Shown: piece after piece, positions 1-10,261 of the stretch
How positions within the stretch are numbered: the first letter of the stretch is position 1
How the letters are laid out: each line of letters opens with the position of its first letter
Origin: an uncultured Tateyamaria sp.
GTDB taxonomy: Bacteria > Pseudomonadota > Alphaproteobacteria > Rhodobacterales > Rhodobacteraceae
Length of the DNA stretch: 64,000 nucleotides
Direction of reading: 5' to 3'
Assembly: GCF_947496075.1 (NCBI RefSeq)
Contig: NZ_CANMBJ010000002.1
Span: 1,302,001-1,366,000 of the forward strand
Position numbers and translations under genes: made by a program
The notes under the pieces: generated by a model
Seen by the model: the letters and a program-made list of their open reading frames with translations, nothing else
What the model was told of the DNA's origin: nothing
Databases searched by the model: none

Positions 1-1
1 G

Positions 2-751
2 CGCGATACCTTGCCGCGCGTCATGCGTGGCAGTCGCATCGCGATGATTTTTCAGGAACCCATGACATCCCTGAACCCAGCCTTTCGCATCGGGGATCAG
101 ATATGCGAGGCGATCATTCAACACAGTGGCGCCACGCGCCCCGAAGCGCGTGCCCGTGCGGAAGACATGCTGCAACGCGTCGGCATTGCCAACCCTTCTC
201 AGAGGCTATTCGAGTATCCACACCAATTGTCCGGCGGTATGCGTCAACGGGTCATGATCGCGATGGCTCTGGCCAACGACCCTCAGGTTCTTATCGCGGA
301 TGAGCCGACAACTGCGCTTGATGTGACGATACAGGCGCAAATCCTCGACCTGATCAGGGACCTGCGCGATGCGACCAGGATGAGCACCATCATGATCACC
401 CATGATCTTGGTGTTGTTGCAGAGATCGCCGATCGAATAACGGTCATGTACGGCGGTCAGGTGGTTGAGCAAGGGCCCGTGAGAGAGGTTTTTGACAACC
501 CGCAGCATCCCTACACGATTGGTCTGATGAGCGCGATGCCCGGGCTGGACCGTCCGGGCGAGCGATTGGCGATTGTTCCGGGCACGGTTCCGACGATTGC
601 GAATATGCCTAAAGGTTGCCGTTTCCGAACCCGGTGCGCCTTCGCAGCGGCGACATGTGCGCAGCGACCCACGCTCTCGGAGATTGCCCCGCAGCACCAC
701 GTCGCATGCCACTTCGCGCCTCTTGAAGAACACATTGAGGTGACCCGTTGA
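2..751 (+). CDS. Oligopeptide/dipeptide ABC transporter ATP-binding protein (DppD/OppD-like), 5' truncated by window edge
   Basis: Frame open to the window start; [15 protein letters not shown] signature, DEPTTALD Walker B, C-terminal [10 protein letters not shown] oligopeptide-transporter motif. Confidence 0.93.
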   Translation, partial: RDTLPRVMRGSRIAMIFQEPMTSLNPAFRIGDQICEAIIQHSGATRPEARARAEDMLQRVGIANPSQRLFEYPHQLSGGMRQRVMIAMALANDPQVLIADEPTTALDVTIQAQILDLIRDLRDATRMSTIMITHDLGVVAEIADRITVMYGGQVVEQGPVREVFDNPQHPYTIGLMSAMPGLDRPGERLAIVPGTVPTIANMPKGCRFRTRCAFAAATCAQRPTLSEIAPQHHVACHFAPLEEHIEVTR

Positions 752-1851
752 ACCAAAACGTCATCCTCGAGGCCATCGATGTCGTGAAGCATTTTGGAAT
801 GGGTTCTGGCTGGTTATCTCAAACGCCGGTTGTGCAGGCGGTCGACGGTGTCTCACTTGAAGTGCGGCGCGGAGAGACCTTCGCGATTGTGGGCGAGAGC
901 GGCTGTGGAAAATCGACGCTCGCACGCCTGCTGATGCGGCTTTTGACACCAACCTCCGGCGATGTGCTGTTCGACGGACGACAGGTCAGTACGATCCAGG
1001 GCGAAGAGCTGAAGACGCTGCGCTGCGACATGCAGTTCATTTTTCAGGATCCCTTCTCCTCTCTGAATCCGCGGATGACGGTCGCCAAGCTTGTGGCGGA
1101 GCCTCTAGAAATTCATGCGCCCGCGCTGTCCGCACAGGACCGTCGCGCCAAGGTGGCCGAGCTGCTGCGCCAAGTTGGATTGCGCGCCGAACACGCAGAC
1201 AGGTATCCTCACGAATTCAGTGGCGGCCAGCGTCAACGGATCGGCATCGCGCGCGCGCTGGCCTCAGGGCCGAAGCTCATCATCGGGGATGAGCCGGTTT
1301 CGGCGCTGGACGTTTCGGTGCAGGCGCAAGTGATCAATCTTTTGGGCGATCTGTCCCGCGACCTTGGGCTGACCCTTGTGATCATCGCACATGATTTGGG
1401 CGTGATCCGGCACATGAGCGACCGCGTGGCCGTTATGTATCTGGGCCGGATTGTCGAGATTGGCACGACCGAGGATGTCTTTTCGGAGCCCAAACACCCC
1501 TACACACAGGCGCTTTTGGCCGCAATCCCGTCGATGGACGGGCCAGTGACGGATCATAGTGCGACGGTTCACGGCGAAATGCCCAGCCCATCGGATCCGC
1601 CGCCGGGCTGCCGGTTCCACACACGCTGCCCACACGCGCAGGCGCTTTGCAAAACGCAAAAACCGCATCTGAGTGCCGTACAGGACGCATCCCATCAGGT
1701 AGCCTGCCATTTCGCAGACACGTTGCAACGGCGGCACCGCCCATCAACCGCAACACAGAAATCCAAGACTGCCGAGGCACGTTTCGCGCTTTACCGCGCG
1801 GCGACAGAAGGCGGCGCCGTCACGCACAATGCAAAACAGGATCAGCCATGA
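748..1851 (+). CDS. Oligopeptide/dipeptide ABC transporter ATP-binding protein (DppF/OppF-like)
   Basis: [12 protein letters not shown] Walker [16 protein letters not shown] signature, [11 protein letters not shown] tail; start overlaps previous stop. Confidence 0.95.
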   Translation: MNQNVILEAIDVVKHFGMGSGWLSQTPVVQAVDGVSLEVRRGETFAIVGESGCGKSTLARLLMRLLTPTSGDVLFDGRQVSTIQGEELKTLRCDMQFIFQDPFSSLNPRMTVAKLVAEPLEIHAPALSAQDRRAKVAELLRQVGLRAEHADRYPHEFSGGQRQRIGIARALASGPKLIIGDEPVSALDVSVQAQVINLLGDLSRDLGLTLVIIAHDLGVIRHMSDRVAVMYLGRIVEIGTTEDVFSEPKHPYTQALLAAIPSMDGPVTDHSATVHGEMPSPSDPPPGCRFHTRCPHAQALCKTQKPHLSAVQDASHQVACHFADTLQRRHRPSTATQKSKTAEARFALYRAATEGGAVTHNAKQDQP

Positions 1852-3389
1852 ACAGAGAGGATTTGAAGATGTCACAGATGAAAAAGGCCATTATCACTGC
1901 ATTGGTTGGCGCAACCGCGCTCACTGCCAGCCCGGCGCTTGCCAAGGATCTGCGGATCGCGTTGCAATCGGACGCAGACGTGCTGGACCCCGACCAATCG
2001 CGCACATTTGTGGGGCGGATAGTCTACGCCTCGCTGTGCGACAAGCTGGTGGACATCACACCCGACCTCGAAATCATCCCGCAGTTGGCCACCTCCTGGA
2101 GCACGTCGGAGGATGGCACAGCAATCACGATGCAGCTGCGTGAGGGCGTGGTGTTCCATGATGGTACGCCGTTCAACGCCGAAGCGGTGGCCGCCAATAT
2201 CGAACGGTCGCAGACAATGGACGAGTCGCGACGCAAATCCGAGCTGGCCTCGATCACCTCGACCGAAGTCACGGGCGACTATGAAATTGTGTTCAATCTC
2301 GCCGGACCCGACGCAACGCTTATGGCGCAACTGGCCGACCGCGCAGGTATGATGGTCTCACCCACGGCGTCGGCCGCGGCTGGGACGGATTTCGGGTTGA
2401 ACCCTGTCTGCTCGGGCGCGTTTAGCTTCACGGAGCGCGTGGCGCAGGACAAGATCGTTCTGACCAAGTTCGCCGATTATTGGAACGCTGAGGCGATCCA
2501 CTTTGACAGCATCACCTTCCTGCCGATCCCCGACACCACGGTGCGTCTTGCGAACCTACAATCGGGCGACATCGACATGCTGGAGCGCTTGAACGCGACG
2601 GACCTGACACAAGCCAACGACGATCCCGACATCATCGTCGATAGCGCGGTATCACTCGGCTATCAGGCGATCACCTTCAACATCAACAACGGGCCCCGCG
2701 GCGACAACCCATGGGGTAACGACAAGCGTCTGCGCCAGGCGCTAAGCTACGCGATTGACCGCGAGGCGCTGAACCAAGTGGTCTTCGAGGGTGCATTTGC
2801 ACCTGGCAACCAACCGTTCCCATCGACTTCACCCTGGTACAATCAGTCCTTGCCGTTAGAAGCCCGCGATATCGAAAAAGCGAAGGCACTCCTGGCAGAA
2901 GCGGGCTTTGCCGATGGTCTGGAGCTGGAAGTTCAGGTGCCCAATTCCACCGAGCCGCTTGCAGTCATGCAGGTGGTTCAAGCCATGGCTGCTGAGGCCG
3001 GGATCGACATCAAACTGACCTCCAAAGAGTTCGCGACGCTGCTGGCTGACCAATCCGCCGGCGACTATACCGCAAGCCAGATCGGCTGGTCAGGTCGTGT
3101 TGACCCGGACGGGAACAACCACCCGTTCGTGACCACCAATGGCGGGATCAACGACTCCAAGTACTCCGATCCGAAGATGGACGAACTGATGGACGCCGCC
3201 CGCGTGGCTGGCAGCACCGAAGAGCGCAAAGCGCTTTACGATGAAGCCATGACCATTCTGCTGGACGATCTGAACCGGGTGTTCCTGTACCACGTCAACT
3301 GGATCTGGGCGTACAACAGCAACATGAAGGGCTTCACACCCTATCCCGACGGCATGATCCGCCTCGAGAACGTGACCTGGGAAGAGTGA
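1848..3389 (+). CDS. ABC transporter substrate-binding protein, family 5 (peptide type)
   Basis: ATG at 1848 overlaps upstream stop (alternative ATG at 1869, MSQMKKAIITALVGATALTASPALA signal peptide); SBP_bac_5-like sequence. The listed 1647 start overextends into the upstream gene. Confidence 0.93.
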   Translation: MNREDLKMSQMKKAIITALVGATALTASPALAKDLRIALQSDADVLDPDQSRTFVGRIVYASLCDKLVDITPDLEIIPQLATSWSTSEDGTAITMQLREGVVFHDGTPFNAEAVAANIERSQTMDESRRKSELASITSTEVTGDYEIVFNLAGPDATLMAQLADRAGMMVSPTASAAAGTDFGLNPVCSGAFSFTERVAQDKIVLTKFADYWNAEAIHFDSITFLPIPDTTVRLANLQSGDIDMLERLNATDLTQANDDPDIIVDSAVSLGYQAITFNINNGPRGDNPWGNDKRLRQALSYAIDREALNQVVFEGAFAPGNQPFPSTSPWYNQSLPLEARDIEKAKALLAEAGFADGLELEVQVPNSTEPLAVMQVVQAMAAEAGIDIKLTSKEFATLLADQSAGDYTASQIGWSGRVDPDGNNHPFVTTNGGINDSKYSDPKMDELMDAARVAGSTEERKALYDEAMTILLDDLNRVFLYHVNWIWAYNSNMKGFTPYPDGMIRLENVTWEE

Positions 3390-3441
3390 TCATGACCTGT
3401 CCGCGCTGCCCCTGCGGGTTCTTTGCTGCTGAGGTTTTGAC

Positions 3442-4386
3442 ATGCTGGCGTTCCTGCTGCGACGCATCCTGATTGCCATTCCGACGATTGTGATCATCTC
3501 GATCATGGTCTTTGGACTGCAACATCTGTTGCCGGGCGATCCTCTTCTGGTGCTGGCCGGAGAAGAGCGTGATCCGGCCGTGCTGGAGGCGTTGCGCGAA
3601 AAATACCGCCTCAACGATCCGATCCCGGTGCAATATCTAGCCTGGGTGGGCAACGCCCTTCAGGGGGATCTGGGTGTGTCGCTGCGAACCAATCAGCCCG
3701 TCACCGAGCTGATGGCACAAAAGCTGCCCGTGACCATTCAACTGGCTCTGATGTCGATGGTCTTTGCCCTTGTGATCGGCATTCCAGCGGGCATCCTATC
3801 CGCGGTCAAAAAGGGCACTGCGACGGACTACGTTGCTAATGTGGTTGCCCTATCGGGGCTGTCTATTCCGAATTTCTGGCTGGGGATCATGCTGATCCTG
3901 CTGGTGTCGGTGAAATGGCAGTTGTTGCCCGCCTCCGGCTACGTGCCGCCGTCAGAGGATCTCTGGCAATCGATCCGCACGATGCTGATGCCGTCCTTTG
4001 TGCTCGGCACGGCGCTTGCCGCGACCTTGATGCGGCACACCCGATCCTCGATGATCGGTGTGCTCAGTGCAGACTACGTGCGCACGGCGCGCGCCAAAGG
4101 GTTGGCCGAACGCGTCGTCATCCTCAAACATGCCCTGCGCAACGCGCTCACGCCCATCGTGACACTAACCGCGCTTTTGTTTGGGGAACTGGTGGCGGGG
4201 GCCGTTCTCACCGAGCAGATATTTACCATTCCGGGCTTTGGCAAGCTGGTCGTCGATGCGGTATTCAACCGCGACTATGCCGTTGTGCAGGGCATCGTGC
4301 TTGTCACCGCTGTGGGGTTCATCTTCATGAATCTGTTTGCGGACGTCATGTATTTCGTCCTCAACCCGCGCTTGAGGGAGCAGTGA
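3442..4386 (+). CDS. ABC transporter permease (DppB-like)
   Basis: Multi-TM protein; EAA-loop-like ADYVRTARAKGLAERVVILKHALRNALTP. Confidence 0.95.
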   Translation: MLAFLLRRILIAIPTIVIISIMVFGLQHLLPGDPLLVLAGEERDPAVLEALREKYRLNDPIPVQYLAWVGNALQGDLGVSLRTNQPVTELMAQKLPVTIQLALMSMVFALVIGIPAGILSAVKKGTATDYVANVVALSGLSIPNFWLGIMLILLVSVKWQLLPASGYVPPSEDLWQSIRTMLMPSFVLGTALAATLMRHTRSSMIGVLSADYVRTARAKGLAERVVILKHALRNALTPIVTLTALLFGELVAGAVLTEQIFTIPGFGKLVVDAVFNRDYAVVQGIVLVTAVGFIFMNLFADVMYFVLNPRLREQ

Positions 4387-4387
4387 T

Positions 4388-5275
4388 ATGACCCAGACCG
4401 CGACCCAAGCGCCAGCGCCCAATGATCCCCTGCTAGAGGCCCGCCCCGAGAACCGCGTGTGGAAAAAATTTCGCAGCCACAAGAGCGCGATGGTCGGCGG
4501 TGCGCTGGTCGTGTTCTTCATCGCTATTGCGCTGGCAGCCCCGATACTACCGATCCCCGATCCTGCCGCGACGGATTGGGGCGCGGTGCGCAAAGCGCCA
4601 AGCGGGGAGAATTGGATGGGCACTGACGAAATCGGCCGCGATGTCATGGCCCGATTGATCTGGGGCGCGCAAGCCTCCCTGGCAGCGGGCGTTGTCTCGG
4701 TTGGGATCGCCGTTCTCTTTGGCGTGCCCCTGGGCATCGTTGCGGGGTATTTCGGCGGCTGGACCGACGCCGTCATTTCGCGCTGCACCGAGGCGCTTCT
4801 GGCTGTGCCGTTCCTAATCCTCGCGATCGCACTGGCCGCGTTTATGGGGCCGTCCCTGACCAATGCCATGATTGCCATCGGGATCTCGGCCACACCGATT
4901 TTCATCCGGCTCACGCGCGGGCAGGTCCTCAGCATCAAGGAAGAGGATTATGTCGAAAGCGCACGCGCAATCGGTCTGCCAACGCCCAAGATCCTCTCGC
5001 GCTACATCTTTCCCAACGTCCTGCCGCCCATTCTGGTGCAAGCGACGCTGACAATTGCCACGGCCATCATCGCCGAGGCGTCCCTGTCGTTTCTGGGCCT
5101 AGGTCAACAACCCCCTGCACCCAGCTGGGGGTCCATGTTGAACACCGCCAAGAACTTCCTCAATCAAGCCCCCTGGATGGCCATGTGGCCGGGCCTGTCG
5201 ATCTTCTTCGTGGTGCTGGGGTTCAATCTTTTGGGTGACGGCCTGCGCGATGCGCTTGACCCGCGCGAACACTAA
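4388..5275 (+). CDS. ABC transporter permease (DppC-like)
   Basis: Multi-TM; GTDEIGRDVMARLIWGAQASL and EEDYVESARAIGLPTPKILSRYIFPNVLPPILV motifs. Confidence 0.95.
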   Translation: MTQTATQAPAPNDPLLEARPENRVWKKFRSHKSAMVGGALVVFFIAIALAAPILPIPDPAATDWGAVRKAPSGENWMGTDEIGRDVMARLIWGAQASLAAGVVSVGIAVLFGVPLGIVAGYFGGWTDAVISRCTEALLAVPFLILAIALAAFMGPSLTNAMIAIGISATPIFIRLTRGQVLSIKEEDYVESARAIGLPTPKILSRYIFPNVLPPILVQATLTIATAIIAEASLSFLGLGQQPPAPSWGSMLNTAKNFLNQAPWMAMWPGLSIFFVVLGFNLLGDGLRDALDPREH

Positions 5276-5286
5276 CTGGAGGCTTC

Positions 5287-7068
5287 ATGTCCAATTTCAC
5301 AACCCGCCCCGAGATCAGAGGCACCTTTGGCGTCGCAACTTCGACGCATTGGATCGCGTCGGCGGTGGGGATGAGCATCCTTGAGAAAGGCGGCAACGCC
5401 TTTGACGCAGCTGTGGCAACCGCGCTGACGCTTCAAGTGGTCGAGCCCCATCTGAATGGCCCTGCCGGGGACATGCCCGCGATCTTTTACTCCGCCGAAA
5501 CCGGCAAGGTCGAAGTGCTCTGCGCTCAAGGCGTAGCACCCGAAGATGCAACGATTGAGCACTACATACAGCAGGGTCTGACCCTGATCCCCGGTTCAGG
5601 ACTTTTGGCGACGGTCGTGCCCGGTGCCTTTGACGGCTGGATGCTGATGCTGCGTGATCACGGCACGATGACCCTGCGCGAAGTCATGCAGCCGGCCATC
5701 GATTATGCCCGCAATGGGCATCCCGTCTTGCCGCGCGTTGCCAACACGATTGCGGGGCTGCACGCGTTCTTCGAGGAGGAATGGCCCACTTCCGCTGCAG
5801 TCTGGACGCCCGGTGGCCGCGCGCCAGAACCGAACGAGCTGTTCAAAAACCCCGATCTGGCGGCAACCTATGATCGCTTGGCCTCGGCCGTGGGTGACAC
5901 ACGAGAGGTTCAGATCGACGCAGCCCGGCACGAATGGCGCGAGGGCTTCGTCGCCAAGGCGATTTTCGACTATCTCAAGGATGCGCACGTCATGGACGTG
6001 TCAGAGACCAAGCACAGCGCCGTTCTGGCCCCTTCGGACATGGCTGACTGGCGGGCGACATATGAGGCGCCTCTGAGCTACGACTACCATGGCTGGACTG
6101 TGTACAAGACCCACGCCTGGTCTCAGGGTCCAGTGCTTTTGCAGGCGCTGGCGATCCTCAAAGGGGTTGACCTTGGTGCCATGGACCCGAACGGGGCGGA
6201 ATTCGTGCACACGGTGATTGAGGCGATGAAGCTCGCCTATGCAGACCGGGAGGCCTATTACGGCGACCCAGATTTCAGCGAAATCCCGATGGATGTGCTG
6301 CTGAGCGAAGCATACAACGCCGAGCGCCGCGAGCTGATCGGGGCCGATGCCTCACTCGCGCAACGTCCCGGACGGGTGCCGGGGTTCGAGGCGCAAGCGG
6401 ATGCCTACATCGAACGCGCACAGCGCGATTTCAAGGTCGGCAGCGTGGCTTCACAAGAACCTACGATGTCGCATCTCACCGAAAAACGCGGCGATACGGT
6501 GCATCTGGATATCATTGACCGTTGGGGCAACATGGTGGCCGCCACGCCGTCGGGAGGCTGGCTGCAAAGTAACCCGGTTGTGCCGGGGCTCGGCTTCCCA
6601 CTAAACTCGCGGGCGCAGATGTATTGGCTGGAAAAGGGCCTGCCGACCTCGCTCGTGCCCAAGAGCCGCCCAAGGACGACGCTCACCCCTAGTTACGCCG
6701 AGAAGGATGGCGTCCAACTGGTGTTCGGCACGCCCGGTGGTGACCAGCAAGACCAGTGGCAGCTGATCTGGTTCCTGCGATTTGTGCACTTCGGCATGGG
6801 CTTGCAAGAGTGCATGGACCAGCCGCTTTTCCATTCCATGCACTTCCAAGGCTCGTTCTTTCCCAGAGAGGTCAAGACAGGTGAAATGATGATCGAACGC
6901 AATGTTGGCGATGACGTGATTGATGATCTGCGCACGCGCGGGCACAAGGTGACCGTGGCAGAGCCATGGACGGTGGGGCGCCTCACGGCGGCGCTGCGCC
7001 AGCCGGATGGCACACTGCGTGCGGCCGCCACCCCTCGATTGATGCAAGCCTATGCGGTGGGCCGATGA
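5287..7068 (+). CDS. ggt: Gamma-glutamyltransferase family protein
   Basis: GGNAFDAAVATALTLQVVEPHLNGPAGD N-terminal motif; GDTVHLDIIDRWGNMVAATPSGG around the expected nucleophile; GTPGGDQQDQ C-terminal motif. Confidence 0.92.
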   Translation: MSNFTTRPEIRGTFGVATSTHWIASAVGMSILEKGGNAFDAAVATALTLQVVEPHLNGPAGDMPAIFYSAETGKVEVLCAQGVAPEDATIEHYIQQGLTLIPGSGLLATVVPGAFDGWMLMLRDHGTMTLREVMQPAIDYARNGHPVLPRVANTIAGLHAFFEEEWPTSAAVWTPGGRAPEPNELFKNPDLAATYDRLASAVGDTREVQIDAARHEWREGFVAKAIFDYLKDAHVMDVSETKHSAVLAPSDMADWRATYEAPLSYDYHGWTVYKTHAWSQGPVLLQALAILKGVDLGAMDPNGAEFVHTVIEAMKLAYADREAYYGDPDFSEIPMDVLLSEAYNAERRELIGADASLAQRPGRVPGFEAQADAYIERAQRDFKVGSVASQEPTMSHLTEKRGDTVHLDIIDRWGNMVAATPSGGWLQSNPVVPGLGFPLNSRAQMYWLEKGLPTSLVPKSRPRTTLTPSYAEKDGVQLVFGTPGGDQQDQWQLIWFLRFVHFGMGLQECMDQPLFHSMHFQGSFFPREVKTGEMMIERNVGDDVIDDLRTRGHKVTVAEPWTVGRLTAALRQPDGTLRAAATPRLMQAYAVGR

Positions 7069-7811
7069 CGTTTTCCCTGATTGCCAAAGACACTGATGGA
7101 AGCATCGGTCTGATTGTCGCCAGCAAGTTCTTTGCCTGCGGCGCCGTGGTGCCCTTTGTCTCGGACAAGGTCGCGGTCGCAAGCCAAGCGTTTTGCAATC
7201 CCGTTTGGGGAACCGAAGGACGCGCGCGGATGATGGCCGGCGAGACTGCCGAGGTTGTCCTGACTGATCTGGTCGCGCGCGACGAAGGACACGCGATCCG
7301 GCAGGCGCATATGATGGACATCAACGGCCATTTTGCGGCACACACAGGATCAGACTGCGTTGATTGGGCTGGTCATCTGATGCGCAACGATCATTCGGTT
7401 GCGGGCAATATGCTGGCTGGCGGGGAAGTGCTTGATGCCACATCCGACGCTTATAGCAAGGGCGTCGGCCTTCCCTTTGCAGAGCGTTTGATCACTGCGA
7501 TGCAGGCCGGAGAAGCGACCGGTGGGGACAAGCGTGGCCGACAGGCTGCAGGTCTTGTTATCCATCGTGGGCAAGCCCACCCTTGGCTTGACCTGCGCGC
7601 GGATGATCATGCCGATCCGTTGGGTGAACTGGCGCGCCTGTGTGACGTTGCTCAGGAACGATACGTTCACTTCGCCAAAGGTATGCCCACGGCCGAACGA
7701 TTTTCAGGCTTTCCGACCCGCGAAGGGATCGATGCAGATATTGCGCGCGCCGAAGCGGAACGAAAAGCCGCTGGCCGTCCAAGCCGGTCACATGCGGTTG
7801 AGCTTGAATAA
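7065..7811 (+). CDS. DUF1028 domain-containing protein (Ntn-hydrolase-like)
   Basis: MTFSLIAKDTDGSIGLIVASKFFACGAVVPFV resembles DUF1028; ATG at 7065 overlaps ggt stop. The listed 6966 start overextends. Confidence 0.88.
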   Translation: MTFSLIAKDTDGSIGLIVASKFFACGAVVPFVSDKVAVASQAFCNPVWGTEGRARMMAGETAEVVLTDLVARDEGHAIRQAHMMDINGHFAAHTGSDCVDWAGHLMRNDHSVAGNMLAGGEVLDATSDAYSKGVGLPFAERLITAMQAGEATGGDKRGRQAAGLVIHRGQAHPWLDLRADDHADPLGELARLCDVAQERYVHFAKGMPTAERFSGFPTREGIDADIARAEAERKAAGRPSRSHAVELE

Positions 7812-7813
7812 TA

Positions 7814-7829
7814 TAGGGGGCACCCTCTA
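7814..7829. promoter_or_regulatory. Candidate GntR operator upstream of the GntR-family gene
   Basis: Imperfect palindrome TAGGGGG-CA-CCCTCTA, 38 bp upstream of the start codon. Confidence 0.3.
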
Positions 7830-7866
7830 AAGCACATTTTGATCGTTTGGAGAGACTGGAACTGAA

Positions 7867-8571
7867 ATGAACGTCATGCCGCCCAAAGGTCCGCAGCAAC
7901 AGGTGCGCGCGCGTCTGCTCGAATTGATCAAATCCGAGGATCTTGGATCCGAAGGAAAGCTGCCCACCGAGCGCGAATTGGCGGACCGTTTCGGGGTCGG
8001 ACGGCGCTTTATTCGGCAGGCACTGGATGCGCTGGAAGCCGAAGGTCTTGTCTGGCGCAAGCAGGGCAAGGGCACCTTTGCGGGACAGCCGATGGACCCG
8101 ATGGGCGATCTAGCCGCAAAGGTCACGGGCGAGACCAATGCGCTGGAAGTCATGGAGGCACGCCTTTGTATTGAGCCCGAGTTGGCTGCTTTGTGCGCTC
8201 AACGTGTGCTTCCGGAAGAAGTGACGCGTTTACGCATGTTGGCTCAGCGACAATGGGAGGCGACCGATGCTCAGGCCATGGAGCTTTGGGACGGGTCCTT
8301 GCATCGCTTGATCGCACAATGCGCCCGCAACCGTCCTCTTCTGACTGCATATTCGATGTTGGACAAAATCAGATCCAACCCTTCTTGGGTCCGTATTCGG
8401 GCCAAGGGCCGGACCGAGACGTCTTTGCAGGTCACCCACAGCGAACACACCGCAATTGTGGAAGCAATTGCAGCCGGCCATGCAGACGCTGCGCGGATTG
8501 CAATGCTCGACCACCTTGAAACACGGTTTGCTGCCTTGCGCGACGAATTGGTGATGGAAAAGATGTGTTAA
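7867..8571 (+). CDS. GntR/FadR-family transcriptional regulator
   Basis: N-terminal wHTH KLPTERELADRFGVGRRFIRQALDALEAEGLVWRKQGKGTF plus FCD-like C-terminal domain. Confidence 0.92.
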   Translation: MNVMPPKGPQQQVRARLLELIKSEDLGSEGKLPTERELADRFGVGRRFIRQALDALEAEGLVWRKQGKGTFAGQPMDPMGDLAAKVTGETNALEVMEARLCIEPELAALCAQRVLPEEVTRLRMLAQRQWEATDAQAMELWDGSLHRLIAQCARNRPLLTAYSMLDKIRSNPSWVRIRAKGRTETSLQVTHSEHTAIVEAIAAGHADAARIAMLDHLETRFAALRDELVMEKMC

Positions 8572-9239
8572 GGACGCCCCCAACCAAATTAATCAGTTAA
8601 AAAGGTATCGGGTTAGGCAGCACCGTGGCGATACCGAAACCGTTTCAGCATTTGCGCCGTTCATCCAATGCTTTCGACGTGACATACAAACGCCTCTACC
8701 ATGTCGATCGACTGGATCGAGACAGAATTGCCTGTTGTGGTGAAACCGATCTCAAAAAATCGCGCAGGTGCTGCTCCGCCTCACAGGCGGCGGTGAGGCG
8801 CGGAAAGGAGGCACAGGAATGTGCCGGTTGCGTACATCATTAAGCACTGAATTTAATCGCCGAATACGCTTAGCTTTCCGATACCCTGGCAATCAGAAGG
8901 TGTGTGGCCACAAGTATTCCGTCAGTACCAACATTGGAATGCACGGCTAGAGCTTGAACCGCGCATTTCTTGCATCTTGGCTAAGAGCCCGACTGCGGCG
9001 AAGCGACGTTTGACCCGCATGCCGCTAGTTCATCCAGCTGTCGGTTTTGCCACCGCAGCGAATGTCTCCTTCGACAGGCCGCAGCGCAGCGTTGTCCACG
9101 ATTATCGAACGGCAGCTCAATGATCGATCCCTGGATACGGCGTTGGATGCTGCGTCTGCCTCGAGGTCTACAGTGAGCCCAATTTACCAATGCCACGGAG
9201 CGCATCAATAACCGCTTTAGCAGTAAGTTAAGCCCTAGC

Positions 9240-10151
9240 TTAGCCTTCCCATGGCGGGGTTTTACCGATCTCGGCGATCAGGAAATCCATAAACACACGG
9301 ACCTTGGGGGAAAGCACGTTGGACTTGGGATAGATGAGCCACAGCGCGTTACCGTCGTCGCCTTCGTAGTCCGGCAAAACGCGCCTGAGCTGTCCTGAGG
9401 CGATCTCTTCATGCACGCTCCAGAGAGAGTTTAGGGAAATACCTGCACCCGCCAAGGTCGCGTGTTTCTGGCTGAGCCCATCATCGATGATCAGCTGGCT
9501 TTTTGCAGCGCCCGGACTAAACTCGCCGGTCTCTCCATCTGCAGCCCTGAGCAGACGGGGACGCAGATGCCTGAACGCGATTTGCTTGTGATTGGCTAGT
9601 TCATCCGGGGATTTCGGCGTGCCATGCACGGCCAGATAGGAAGGGGCAGCGCAGAGAATGCGCTGGTCATCAGCCAGTTTGCGGCCTTTAAGACTGGTAT
9701 CGAGCAGAGGTGCGTTGCGCAGGGCCAGATCATAGCTGCCTTCGATCAGGTCGAACTGCACATCGGACAGGTGCAAATCCAGCGTAAGATCGGGATGCTG
9801 GTCCAGGAACTTTGGCAGGATGGGCGCGATGTAAAGCTGTGCGAACGTGCTTGGTGCGGCGAACCGCAGGGTGCCGCTGACATTGGCGGTGCCTTTGCCG
9901 AGGGCAGCCAGTGCGGCCTCTTCCTGGGCGATCATCTCACGCGCGAAGGGCAGGAAATCCACCCCTTCAATGGAAAGCGAAACCTTACGCGTCGTACGGT
10001 GCAGAAGCTCGGCCCCAAGGGCGTGTTCCAGCTTTGCCAGTTTCGCGCTGGACACGGCTGGGGCCATGCCAAGGCGGCGACCGGCGGCGCTGATGTTCAG
10101 CATTTCTGCGGCCAGAACGAACAACCGCAATCCGTCTGTATTGAAACCCAT
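9240..10151 (-). CDS. LysR-family transcriptional regulator
   Basis: MGFNTDGLRLFVLAAEMLNISAAGRRLGMAPAVSSAKLAKLEHALGAELLHRTTRKVSLS HTH; start at 10151 preferred over 10268. Confidence 0.92.
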   Translation of the reverse strand: MGFNTDGLRLFVLAAEMLNISAAGRRLGMAPAVSSAKLAKLEHALGAELLHRTTRKVSLSIEGVDFLPFAREMIAQEEAALAALGKGTANVSGTLRFAAPSTFAQLYIAPILPKFLDQHPDLTLDLHLSDVQFDLIEGSYDLALRNAPLLDTSLKGRKLADDQRILCAAPSYLAVHGTPKSPDELANHKQIAFRHLRPRLLRAADGETGEFSPGAAKSQLIIDDGLSQKHATLAGAGISLNSLWSVHEEIASGQLRRVLPDYEGDDGNALWLIYPKSNVLSPKVRVFMDFLIAEIGKTPPWEG

Positions 10152-10166
10152 TATATGCAAATCCCG

Positions 10167-10204
10167 AATTATAAATACCAGAATATGCTGTTTATTTATA
10201 AATT
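10167..10204. promoter_or_regulatory. AT-rich inverted repeat in the lysR/oxygenase divergent promoter (candidate LysR operator)
   Basis: AATTATAAATA (10167-10177) and TATTTATAAATT (10193-10204), reverse complements apart from one inserted base. Confidence 0.5.
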
Positions 10205-10261
10205 GATAGCAATCATATTTGGTTTCATCGCAAGGCTGACACCCCTGAGGAGACGATACAG

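Noticed and set aside
8777-8800. CGCCTCAC/GTGAGGCG hairpin downstream of the GntR gene
   Set aside because: Good 8-bp stem but 200 bp after the stop and no U-tract; not supportable as a terminator.
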